Positions 1 through 5,700 of a DNA stretch of 5,756 nt are shown here, piece after piece (positions within the stretch are counted from its first letter, which is position 1; every line of letters begins with the position of its first letter). The position numbers and the translations under genes were made by a program. The notes beneath the pieces are model-generated. The model was not told the origin of the DNA. It ran no database searches and saw only the letters and a list, made by a program, of their open reading frames with translations. Origin of the DNA: an uncultured Bacillaceae bacterium (GTDB lineage Bacteria > Bacillota > Bacilli > Bacillales > Cytobacillaceae); NCBI GenBank assembly GCA_937995745.1, contig CALKIU010000197.1, positions 1 to 5,756 of the forward strand. The letters run 5' to 3'.

Positions 1-56
1 TACCTTCTAATAATAGTTAATATTGCGAAAAAAATCCATGTAAATTTGAAGAAAGA

Positions 57-1004
57 TTAACCGGCTACGTCCCTTTTTTGAAAAACAGTGAAAGTGACTG
101 CCATAAAAATAACGTAATAGACGGCTAATATCATTAAAGACATCGGCAAAGTGACATCTTGAAGAATTTTATCTTGGAACACGTACACGGTTAAGTCGAG
201 GTGGGGGAAAATCAAAAACTTCACCCATTCAAACTTTTCCGCGAGCATAATGAGCGCCCCGCCGATCGTTGAGGAAATGAATAAAACAAAAATGCTGACA
301 CCGACCGCGAGCGACTGGCTCTTAAACAACGTCGACAACATAAAGGCGATCGTCACAATGATGACTAAACCCGGCAAATAATATAAAACTTTCCACAACA
401 TTTGTTCCCCGGCTGAAACCAATTTTCGGCCTTCCAATGATTCTTCGAAAAATTTTTCATTAAAATCCCCCGCTCCAAAAAAGACGGTGCCAATAATAAA
501 GCCAATGACAAGCAAAACAGCCAACAACCCGATCGAGTAAATCAATACAGATATATATTTGGACAGAAGAACCTGCCACCGGTAATGGGGACGGATCAGC
601 AATTGTTTGATCGTACCCGCGTCATATTCCGACGAAACACTGGCCCCGGCCACAATGGCCGCAAACAATGTCACCATTGTGCCCATTATGACATAAACGG
701 TATTATTCATAAAATGCCAATTGCTGCGGGCATTTGGATTGACATTTTCTTCAAGATAGCCTTTGTTTCTTTCAATTTGGTAAAGGATCCATTCCTGGTC
801 TTCCGGCGACGCCGTCTCCAATTGTTTCTCCAAAGTGGCAATTTCATGTTCCAATTCGGCGCGCCAATTTTCATCCGGTTTTTCAAAGAAACTTTGCTGA
901 ATGATGGCGACGGTTAACACAACGGCAAAAAGAATCAACATATAAATCCAACTAGATTTTTTTGCAAAAATTTTCCCGGTCTCGTTTTTAATTAGCCGCA
1001 GCAC
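57..1004 (-). CDS. ABC-2 type transporter permease subunit
   Basis: This is a 315-residue integral membrane protein, the likely permease partner of the ATPase encoded just upstream. Hydrophobic segments at about residues 18-36, 100-122, 150-176, 205-226, 230-254 and 288-308 give the six-helix pattern of ABC-2 permeases. The stretch SSEYDAGTIKQLLIRP (about 124-139) after helix 2 is typical of this family. Between helices 1 and 2 lies a charged, Glu/Lys-rich, coiled-coil-prone loop (about 41-95), probably outside the membrane. The start is a GTG at 1002-1004, preceded by a strong purine-rich site (AAGAAGGGGGGA, complement of 1011-1022) about 7 bases upstream. It overlaps the end of the ATPase gene by 17 bases, which suggests translational coupling. 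The substrate cannot be read from sequence; relatives export peptides, antibiotics or act in envelope stress. The family call is firm, the function is not. Confidence 0.9.
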   Translation of the reverse strand: MLRLIKNETGKIFAKKSSWIYMLILFAVVLTVAIIQQSFFEKPDENWRAELEHEIATLEKQLETASPEDQEWILYQIERNKGYLEENVNPNARSNWHFMNNTVYVIMGTMVTLFAAIVAGASVSSEYDAGTIKQLLIRPHYRWQVLLSKYISVLIYSIGLLAVLLVIGFIIGTVFFGAGDFNEKFFEESLEGRKLVSAGEQMLWKVLYYLPGLVIIVTIAFMLSTLFKSQSLAVGVSIFVLFISSTIGGALIMLAEKFEWVKFLIFPHLDLTVYVFQDKILQDVTLPMSLMILAVYYVIFMAVTFTVFQKRDVAG

Positions 1005-1941
1005 GGGACATCCCCCCTTCTTCGCCGTTGCCGGTCAATTTTAAGAAATGATCCTCGAGGGTAGTGGTTTCTGTGCGGATGCCGTATACTTTCACGCCGC
1101 GGTTCACCAACAGCCGGTTCGCTTTGGCAACGTCCTCTTTCGCAAGTTTGACGGAAAACTGTTGTTGATCGATTAATTGATCTTCCTTCGCCCAATCATT
1201 TCTTCTCAGAATGAGGATGGCCGTTTTTGCGTCATCCACTTCAAAAATCACTTTCTGCCCCTCTTTTTTCCCGCCGTTCAAATCAGCAATGGAAGAAATT
1301 TGTATCAATTTTCCTTTTTCAATAATGGCAAACCGATCGCACATTAACTGCATTTCTGACAACAAATGCGATGAAACAATGACGGCCGTTCCCGCTTTTG
1401 CCAACGCCCGCAAGTAATCCCTGACTTCTTTGATTCCCTGCGGATCGAGGCCGTTCGTCGGTTCATCCAAAATCAACAATGACGGCTCATGCAATATCGC
1501 CTGGGCAATTCCCAACCTTTGTCTCATGCCGAGCGAATACGTTTTCACTTTATGGTGGATGGCTTTCTCCAGGCCGACCATGCGGGCAACTTCCTCAATG
1601 CGTTCTTTTGTTATTTTTTTGGCGGCCATATTGGCATAATGCTTTAAGTTTTGATAACCGCTCATGTACCCGTAAAATTCGGGATTTTCCACAATGGCGC
1701 CTATTTCGCTGATCGCTTTTTTAAATTCCTGATCCAAGTCATAACCGTTGACAAACACCTTTCCGGCCGTACGGCGGGCCAAGCCTGTAATCATCTTGAT
1801 AATGGTCGTTTTTCCCGCTCCGTTCGGGCCGAGAAGCCCGAATACTTCCCCTTTTTTAACCGCAAAACTGACGTCGTCAATAATCAGTTTCTTGTTGATC
1901 TTTTTTGTTAATGACCGTATTTCTAACGCAAATTCCGCCAT
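988..1941 (-). CDS. ABC transporter ATP-binding protein, BcrA-like
   Basis: This is the ATPase of a two-component ABC exporter, 317 residues from the chosen start. In order it shows Walker A GPNGAGKT (38-45), a Q-loop region where Glu85 replaces the usual Gln (IGAIVENPEFYGY, a known habit of BcrA-type ATPases), the signature SLGMRQR (136-142), Walker B LLILDEPTNGLDP (Asp159, Glu160) and the switch His192. A C-terminal domain of about 100 residues follows, as in bacitracin/lantibiotic-type exporters. A longer reading would start at 1986, but I prefer the ATG at 1939-1941: it has GGGAGAAGG just upstream and begins directly before the conserved ALEIRSLTK strand. The gene overlaps the permease start by 17 bases, so the two form an operon. 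The substrate is unknown; self-resistance, peptide export or envelope stress are possibilities by family only. Confidence 0.92.
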   Translation of the reverse strand: MAEFALEIRSLTKKINKKLIIDDVSFAVKKGEVFGLLGPNGAGKTTIIKMITGLARRTAGKVFVNGYDLDQEFKKAISEIGAIVENPEFYGYMSGYQNLKHYANMAAKKITKERIEEVARMVGLEKAIHHKVKTYSLGMRQRLGIAQAILHEPSLLILDEPTNGLDPQGIKEVRDYLRALAKAGTAVIVSSHLLSEMQLMCDRFAIIEKGKLIQISSIADLNGGKKEGQKVIFEVDDAKTAILILRRNDWAKEDQLIDQQQFSVKLAKEDVAKANRLLVNRGVKVYGIRTETTTLEDHFLKLTGNGEEGGMSRAAAN

Positions 1942-2190
1942 GCCTTCTCCCACTTTCAAAATTTTATCTTTTGCTGCTATTCGCATAATCCGCTATTCGG
2001 GAATAAACATCGTTCCGTTTCGCTTCCGGGCACGATGCCGGACGGCAAAAAGGGAACGGAAAATTTACTTGCTTTACCCCATTTATTGCCGGCCCTTTTG
2101 CCCTGGGAAAAGCTTCTTTGATGGCCCCAATTTTTTTAAGAAAAAAACCGGTCTACCAAAATGTTTTTCCGGGAAATATTTCATAAATCA

Positions 2191-2196
2191 ATTATA
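2191..2196 (-). promoter_or_regulatory. Candidate -10 box for the ABC operon (proximal)
   Basis: The minus strand reads TATAAT here, a perfect sigma-A -10 box, inside an AT-rich stretch. No good -35 hexamer lies 16-18 bases upstream (the best fit is CACAAT at 17), which lowers confidence. Use of this site would give a leader of about 240 bases before the ATPase start. Confidence 0.3.
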
Positions 2197-2298
2197 GACA
2201 AAAATCGGCAAATATTGTGTTAATTTTTCGTAAATTTTCAATAATTTGAACCAAAAAGATATTTTTAGGTTGTTTGCCATGTTTATGAATTTTATTCT

Positions 2299-2328
2299 TT
2301 TATAAAAACACCGTGATGGGCATTTCAA
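2299..2328 (-). promoter_or_regulatory. Candidate sigma-A promoter for the ABC operon (distal)
   Basis: On the minus strand TTGAAA (2323-2328) is followed after 18 bases by TATAAA (2299-2304), a reasonable vegetative promoter pointing at the ABC operon. It would create a leader of about 350 bases. It competes with the TATAAT at 2191-2196; both could be used. The call rests on sequence match only. Confidence 0.35.
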
Positions 2329-2535
2329 GCAGCTGTTTCCAACGGTTCTAAAACACGAAAAAACGGAAAAAGGTTTGTGTGAACAATTACGATGTGCAAA
2401 ATGATATTCCCAACGCCCCGATAAAAGATTCGTTTGTAAAGAGGCAGATCCATGTCAAATCGGCCACGGCCGACCGTCAGCTTGCCGCTCTCCAGCCCGC
2501 GGCGCCGGGAAATGTTTCCGCATAATAGAAAGAGG

Positions 2536-2720
2536 TTGTCCAAATTGCCGTATATTTTGGACAAAATGCTTGGTTTTTAGCGGGAGATTGTCCAAAATAC
2601 CACTTTTTTTGGACAAAAACTAATGAAACACACTGAGGTTTGTCCAAATTCACACCCCTTTTGCCCAAAGTCCATTCAATCTGCCTGGCGTTTGTCCGCA
2701 TCCCCCTCGTTCCAGACAAA
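2536..2720. repeat. Four-unit tandem array of degenerate inverted repeats, 52-bp period
   Basis: TTGTCC begins at 2536, 2588, 2640 and 2692, a period of exactly 52 bases each time. In the first unit TTGTCCAAA (2536-2544) is mirrored by TTTGGACAA (2556-2564). In the second TTGTCCAAAA (2588-2597) is mirrored by TTTTGGACAA (2607-2616), a perfect 10-bp dyad. In the third the right arm is TTTTGCCCAAA (2659-2669). In the fourth both arms are degraded (TTGTCCGCA at 2692-2700; TTCCAGACAAA at 2710-2720). About 31 bases of each unit carry the dyad and the other 21 or so are unrelated. The array lies between the tmk-like terminator and the ABC promoters. It could be phased protein-binding sites, hairpins in RNA, or remains of a dispersed intergenic repeat. 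Confidence 0.75.
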
Positions 2721-2775
2721 GCCGATGAGAAAACCCAAATATTATCCGAATCGGTCCCCTCATAATTAGCAGCGT

Positions 2776-2801
2776 CCCCTGTCCCGATTGAACCCCGACC
2801 C
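2776..2801 (-). other. Potential G-quadruplex motif on the minus strand
   Basis: The minus strand carries four runs of three to four G separated by loops of 2, 7 and 3 bases (plus-strand C runs at 2776-2779, 2783-2785, 2793-2796 and 2799-2801). This fits the usual G3+N1-7 rule. It sits in a C-rich stretch (about 2744-2900) with further G runs on the minus strand and no gene. Function is unknown; folding is untested. Confidence 0.4.
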
Positions 2802-2909
2802 TACATACCGCAGCCTTCGAAACCGGACCGACTCCCCAAAACTCCCCCGCCTTCGGGAACAAGCCTCCATCCCAACTCGTCACATCCCCCTTCCATATAA
2901 AAAGGGAAA

Positions 2910-2954
2910 GGGGTTGTCTCAAAAGTCACGTTATGTGACTTTTTGGACAACCCC
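2910..2954 (-). terminator. Long-stem intrinsic terminator of the decarboxylase/kinase operon
   Basis: Bases 2910-2930 pair with 2934-2954 as a stem of about 21 pairs with one mismatch (2920/2944), two G-U type pairs and a 3-base loop. The hairpin starts at the base right after the stop codon of the tmk-like gene. On the minus strand it is followed by a pyrimidine-rich tail, CTTTCCCTTTTT, so the U tract is interrupted but present. The right arm shares CTTTTTGGACAA with the second unit of the nearby 52-bp array. Confidence 0.7.
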
Positions 2955-3614
2955 TTATTCGTTCATAAAATGTTTTTCAATGTACCGGACAATTTGCCCA
3001 TGGATTTCTTCGATCGCCATATTTCCTTTTACAGTCATCAGGCGGCCTTTGTACCCGGAGAAGATTTTCCGGTAATTTTCCCTCACCTTTTGCAGCTTTT
3101 CCTTGTTCTCATACACATCTTTCACCGTTCGCTCCCGCAGCCGGTTCAAAGAAACTTCCACCGGATTATCAATATAAATTACAAGATCCGGATCGGGAAA
3201 TCTTTTATTCAAATCATAAACAAGGTCATAATCTTCATCCGCCTGGTACGCCAACGATGAAAAATAATAGCGCGTGCAAATGACATGCTTTCCTTCACTC
3301 AATAATTTAAACACGCCGTCCACGTCATTGTATAAATGATCATGGCGGTCGGCAGCGAACAAATACGCCATTTGCTGGTTGAAACGGCGCTTGTCTCCGG
3401 TAAAGGCGATTCTGTTTTTCAAGCCTTCCCTGATTAAATGTCCGATCGGACCGCTGGAAGGCTCCGCCGTCAAAACGGCCTTCTGATTCTGTTTCTCAAA
3501 ATAATCTCGCAGCAAATTTGCCTGCGTTGATGTACCGGAACCGTCAATTCCTTCAAAAACAATAAATAAATTTCTCAATGTCCTTCCCACTTCCGTTTTT
3601 TTCTCTTTCTTCAT
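2955..3614 (-). CDS. tmk: Thymidylate kinase-like protein with variant P-loop
   Basis: By fold this is a dTMP kinase (dTMP + ATP to dTDP + ADP), 219 residues from the chosen start, close to the usual 205-215. Visible landmarks are FIVFEGIDGSGTST at the P-loop (17-30), AEPSSGPIG in place of the REPGG loop (50-58), LFAADRH (85-91), CTRYYFSSLAYQ in place of the DR[YF] motif (113-124), a YIDNP strand, and a LID-like Arg-rich segment ending VRENYRKIF. Two key residues are odd: Thr28 where the Walker A Lys belongs, and Thr114 where the Asp of DR[YF] belongs. I chose the ATG at 3612-3614 because it lies near the conserved core behind a GGGACGGGA site; ATG 3656 or TTG 3674 would add poorly placed N-terminal residues. 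It follows the decarboxylase by 62 bases and probably shares its transcript. Catalytic activity is uncertain. It may be a second kinase or one with another substrate. Confidence 0.75.
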   Translation of the reverse strand: MKKEKKTEVGRTLRNLFIVFEGIDGSGTSTQANLLRDYFEKQNQKAVLTAEPSSGPIGHLIREGLKNRIAFTGDKRRFNQQMAYLFAADRHDHLYNDVDGVFKLLSEGKHVICTRYYFSSLAYQADEDYDLVYDLNKRFPDPDLVIYIDNPVEVSLNRLRERTVKDVYENKEKLQKVRENYRKIFSGYKGRLMTVKGNMAIEEIHGQIVRYIEKHFMNE

Positions 3615-3676
3615 TATAAAGAATTCCCGTCCCTTTTTAAATCCGGCATTTTCCATATGGAAAAATCTACCCAACC

Positions 3677-5110
3677 TTACGATTCAAAAACCTTAATATA
3701 CCCTTCGGACAAGGCGCATCCCCCTTGAAACCTGGCTCCTGATTGTATCAAAAACAAGAGTCCGTCCCGGTCCGCGGCGGTGATTTTTTCCCCGCGCAAC
3801 AACAACGGCACTCCGGGAGGATAAGGAATGATCGTTTCCGCGCAGATGTAATTGTCCGCTTCTCGAAGGGGCACCATTTTTTCTTTGCCCAAAAATTCTT
3901 GCCACCGGACGGTACTGACTTTTTCTTTTTGAAAATACACAAAAGGTCGCTCTCTTTCTCCCGCAGGCCCGGCCGCATCCTTCAACACTTCTCTTAAAGC
4001 TTTCACAATTTCGGCGAACGGAAAATGCATCCCCTTTTTCAAAAGAGGGAGAACAAAAAGAACATTGTACTGATCAGCCAGTTCGGCAAAAATCCCTCTT
4101 TCCTCAAGAAGCCCCATCAACTGATAACCGGTAAGGTTTGTCCGGGACTGCACCGTCACTTTAAGCGGGTCGCCTCCGCCGGCCGGATAATCGAGCACTT
4201 GAATTCCTTCAATTTTCCGCAATTCATTTTTAAACGCCGCTATCTCCTTAAACAAATACTCTTCATCTTCCGGCGTATAAGTGGCCGCATAATGCCGGGC
4301 CAAATCAAGGGAGGCCATGATCGGATATGAAGGGCTGCTGGACTGCAACATCCGCAAATAACGCTCAATCCTGGCAGCCGAAATATACTTGCCGTTCACA
4401 TGCAAAAAAGAACCCATCGTCATCGCCGGCAGCGTTTTGTGGGCCGATTGCACAACCGCATCCGCCCCCAACTCGAGGGCCGAGCGGGGAAACATGCCGC
4501 CGGCGGAGAAATGGGCCCCATGGGCTTCATCAATGAGCACCGGTATTTCCCGTTCATGGGCAAACTCAATGATCTCATGCAGTTCATACACCATTCCGTA
4601 ATAATTGGGATATGTAAAAATCATCGCCCGGCAATACGGGTACCGCGCAAACGCTTCTTCCACCGTTTGCAAAGATACTCCTCCGGCGACCCCCCAGGTT
4701 TTGTCAATTTCCGGACCTAAAAAAACCGGGCGAGCCTTTGCCAATTGCAGTCCGTTTAACACCGATTTATGGCAATTTCTCTGTACAAATACCGTATCGC
4801 CCTCATTTACAGCGCCGAGAATCATCGCCAAATTGCCTACCGTCGAACCGTTGACGAGAAAAAAACTCTTTTCCGCCCCGTACGCACCGGCCAGGAGGGT
4901 CTCCGCTTCCTTGATCACTCCCTCCGGTTCATGCAGGTCATCCAATCCGGAAAGTTCGGTGGCGTCTATCCGGGCAATGTCCCGGAAAAACGAACGTTCT
5001 TCCCCGCTGAAAAGAAGGCCGTATTTATGGCCGGGCACATGAAGCGATACCGGTTTCTTGCCGGCATGTAACACAAGCCTGTCATATAAAGGTGTTTGCT
5101 GTTGATCCAT
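3677..5110 (-). CDS. Orn/Lys/Arg decarboxylase family protein, YaaO-like
   Basis: This is a fold-type I PLP enzyme of the arginine/lysine/ornithine decarboxylase family, 477 residues from the chosen start (B. subtilis YaaO is about 480). The N-terminal TPLYDRL and HVPGHK are family hallmarks. VNGSTVGNLAM (about 86-96) binds the cofactor phosphate region, LIDEAHGAHF (about 192-201) carries the pyridine-binding Asp, and SAHKTLPAMT holds the Schiff-base Lys225. The C-terminal IIPYPPGVPLLLRGE (about 427-441) is also conserved. The true substrate cannot be told from sequence; arginine, lysine or none of these is possible. The ATG at 5108-5110 is preferred over the one at 5120-5122 because GGTGAT, a perfect match to the anti-Shine-Dalgarno, lies 4 bases before it. 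It is the first gene of a unit with the tmk-like gene, as in the B. subtilis yaaO-tmk pair. Confidence 0.88.
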   Translation of the reverse strand: MDQQQTPLYDRLVLHAGKKPVSLHVPGHKYGLLFSGEERSFFRDIARIDATELSGLDDLHEPEGVIKEAETLLAGAYGAEKSFFLVNGSTVGNLAMILGAVNEGDTVFVQRNCHKSVLNGLQLAKARPVFLGPEIDKTWGVAGGVSLQTVEEAFARYPYCRAMIFTYPNYYGMVYELHEIIEFAHEREIPVLIDEAHGAHFSAGGMFPRSALELGADAVVQSAHKTLPAMTMGSFLHVNGKYISAARIERYLRMLQSSSPSYPIMASLDLARHYAATYTPEDEEYLFKEIAAFKNELRKIEGIQVLDYPAGGGDPLKVTVQSRTNLTGYQLMGLLEERGIFAELADQYNVLFVLPLLKKGMHFPFAEIVKALREVLKDAAGPAGERERPFVYFQKEKVSTVRWQEFLGKEKMVPLREADNYICAETIIPYPPGVPLLLRGEKITAADRDGLLFLIQSGARFQGGCALSEGYIKVFES

Positions 5111-5143
5111 TCTTATCACCATGCATCAGAAACTCATACACTC

Positions 5144-5149
5144 ATTGTA
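5144..5149 (-). promoter_or_regulatory. Candidate extended -10 box for the decarboxylase
   Basis: The minus strand reads TGATACAAT, an extended -10 (TG-N-TACAAT), about 33 bases before the chosen decarboxylase start. No -35 match is seen at 17 bases; that zone is taken by the GC-rich hairpin at 5154-5180. The site is an alternative or addition to the promoter at 5236-5264. Confidence 0.35.
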
Positions 5150-5153
5150 TCAT

Positions 5154-5180
5154 GTTCCCCGTCCCGGGCCGACAGGGAAC
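5154..5180. promoter_or_regulatory. GC-rich inverted repeat upstream of the decarboxylase
   Basis: GTTCCC (5154-5159) pairs with GGGAAC (5175-5180); after one mismatch GTC (5161-5163) pairs with GAC (5171-5173), leaving a 7-base loop. It lies downstream of the distal candidate promoter, so it would be in the leader RNA, and just upstream of the extended -10 at 5144-5149, where an activator or repressor could bind. No T tract follows on the minus strand, so it does not look like a terminator. Confidence 0.4.
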
Positions 5181-5235
5181 TGCGCGTAGGCGGCAAACGG
5201 GTGAGACATACAACGTCTTCGCAAACAAAACATAA

Positions 5236-5264
5236 AGTATAATACCGCTTCTGACAAAAAACAA
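5236..5264 (-). promoter_or_regulatory. Candidate sigma-A promoter for the decarboxylase operon
   Basis: On the minus strand TTGTTT (5259-5264) is followed after exactly 17 bases by TATACT (5236-5241), with an overlapping TATTAT (5239-5244). It points at the decarboxylase and would give a leader of about 115-120 bases that includes the inverted repeat at 5154-5180. Confidence 0.45.
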
Positions 5265-5301
5265 AACCAAAGTTAAAAAAATGACTAAAATTCGAAACTT
5301 T

Positions 5302-5329
5302 GTATACATTTTTTCAATTTGGGAAAACT
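5302..5329 (+). promoter_or_regulatory. Sigma-F-type promoter of csfB
   Basis: GTATA (5302-5306) is followed after 14 bases by GGGAAAACT (5321-5329), which fits the sigma-F -10 pattern GGnnAnAnT at every fixed position. The spacer is slightly short against my memory of 15-16 bases. csfB of B. subtilis is known as a sigma-F-controlled gene, so the context supports the match. The csfB ribosome site GGAGGTG follows at 5337-5343. Confidence 0.6.
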
Positions 5330-5351
5330 GGTACGTGGAGGTGCAAAGTGA

Positions 5352-5555
5352 ATGGGAACCATATCATCGAAACATGAAAACGGAGAAATATGTATCATAT
5401 GTGAACAAAAAAAAGTTGACGGAATACATTTGTATACATCCTTCATTTGTACACAATGCGAGAGAAAAATGGTCTCGACGGAAACAAACGATCCCCAATA
5501 TAAATTTTTTATCAAACAACTGAAAAAAATAAATTCAACAAAAATCTTCCATTAG
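5352..5555 (+). CDS. csfB: Anti-sigma-G factor Gin (CsfB)
   Basis: This is a 67-residue zinc-binding protein matching the Gin/CsfB family, which in B. subtilis is made in the forespore under sigma-F and blocks sigma-G (and sigma-E where it should not act) until the right stage of sporulation. Two CxxC pairs, Cys14/Cys17 and Cys33/Cys36, frame the family core, with GIHLYTSFIC between and CERK right after. The tail NDPQYKFFIKQLKKI also fits the B. subtilis protein as I remember it. The length is near the usual 64 or so. The ATG has GGAGGTG 8 bases upstream. The gene points toward the rRNA operon, opposite to its orientation in B. subtilis, and shares a two-way terminator with it. Confidence 0.9.
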   Translation: MGTISSKHENGEICIICEQKKVDGIHLYTSFICTQCERKMVSTETNDPQYKFFIKQLKKINSTKIFH

Positions 5556-5667
5556 CACTCCATGCAAAACCGCCCGACAGCCTTTCCCACAGCCGCCAAT
5601 ATGGACCGGAATATCCCTTCTTCCTTCTTCTCCGCCAATTCCGAGCGCCTGCCGCCAACAACAACGA

Positions 5668-5697
5668 AAAAAGAGCATCCAATCGAATGCTCTTTTT
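5668..5697. terminator. Bidirectional terminator between csfB and the rRNA operon
   Basis: AAAAAGAGCAT (5668-5678) pairs perfectly with ATGCTCTTTTT (5687-5697) around an 8-base loop. Because the stem is flanked by A on one side and T on the other, it works on paper in both directions: it ends the minus-strand 5S transcript 3 bases after the mature end and would also end csfB. Bases 5556-5667 hold nothing else I can name. Confidence 0.85.
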
Positions 5698-5700
5698 ATC

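Larger units (their letters stand above)
1942..2535. other. Gene-free leader and upstream region of the ABC operon
   Basis: No credible gene is seen on either strand; open frames here lack ribosome sites or begin inside repeats. On the minus strand it would form the promoter and long 5' leader of the ABC operon. Weak leader structure is visible: a 7-bp pairing between 2013-2019 and 2055-2061 encloses a small GC-rich hairpin at about 2026-2041, and a T7/A7 pairing lies at 2131-2147. None is followed by a convincing terminator tract, so attenuation is not shown. Bases 2200-2310 are strongly AT-rich. Bases 2450-2510 are GC-rich with no assigned role. Confidence 0.5.

Noticed and set aside
1942..1986. 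N-terminal extension of the ATPase from the ATG at 1986
   Set aside because: The upstream start has no good ribosome site, while the ATG at 1941 has GGGAGAAGG close by and fits the family's N-terminus.
2083..2184. 33-residue minus-strand frame in the ABC leader (MKYFPEKHF...)
   Set aside because: Its ATG lies almost at the expected start site of the TATAAT promoter and has no ribosome site, so it is not a credible leader peptide.
2325..2564. 79-codon minus-strand frame that looks somewhat protein-like
   Set aside because: It starts at a TTG inside a repeat unit, has no ribosome site, and I recognise no family. It could be a remnant but I cannot support it.
2477..2719. 80-codon minus-strand frame across the repeats
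   Set aside because: It is produced by translating the repeated TTGTCC/GGACAA units in successive frames; there is no ribosome site or family resemblance.
2536..2720. CRISPR array
   Set aside because: The spacing is regular, but repeats are degenerate, only four in number, spacers would be about 21 bases, and no cas gene is in the window.
4605..5042. 145-codon plus-strand frame
   Set aside because: It lies wholly opposite the decarboxylase, whose motifs are unmistakable; it has no family features.
5285..5515. 76-codon minus-strand frame opposite csfB
   Set aside because: It is a shadow of csfB; the plus-strand frame has the zinc-finger cysteines, ribosome site and promoter.
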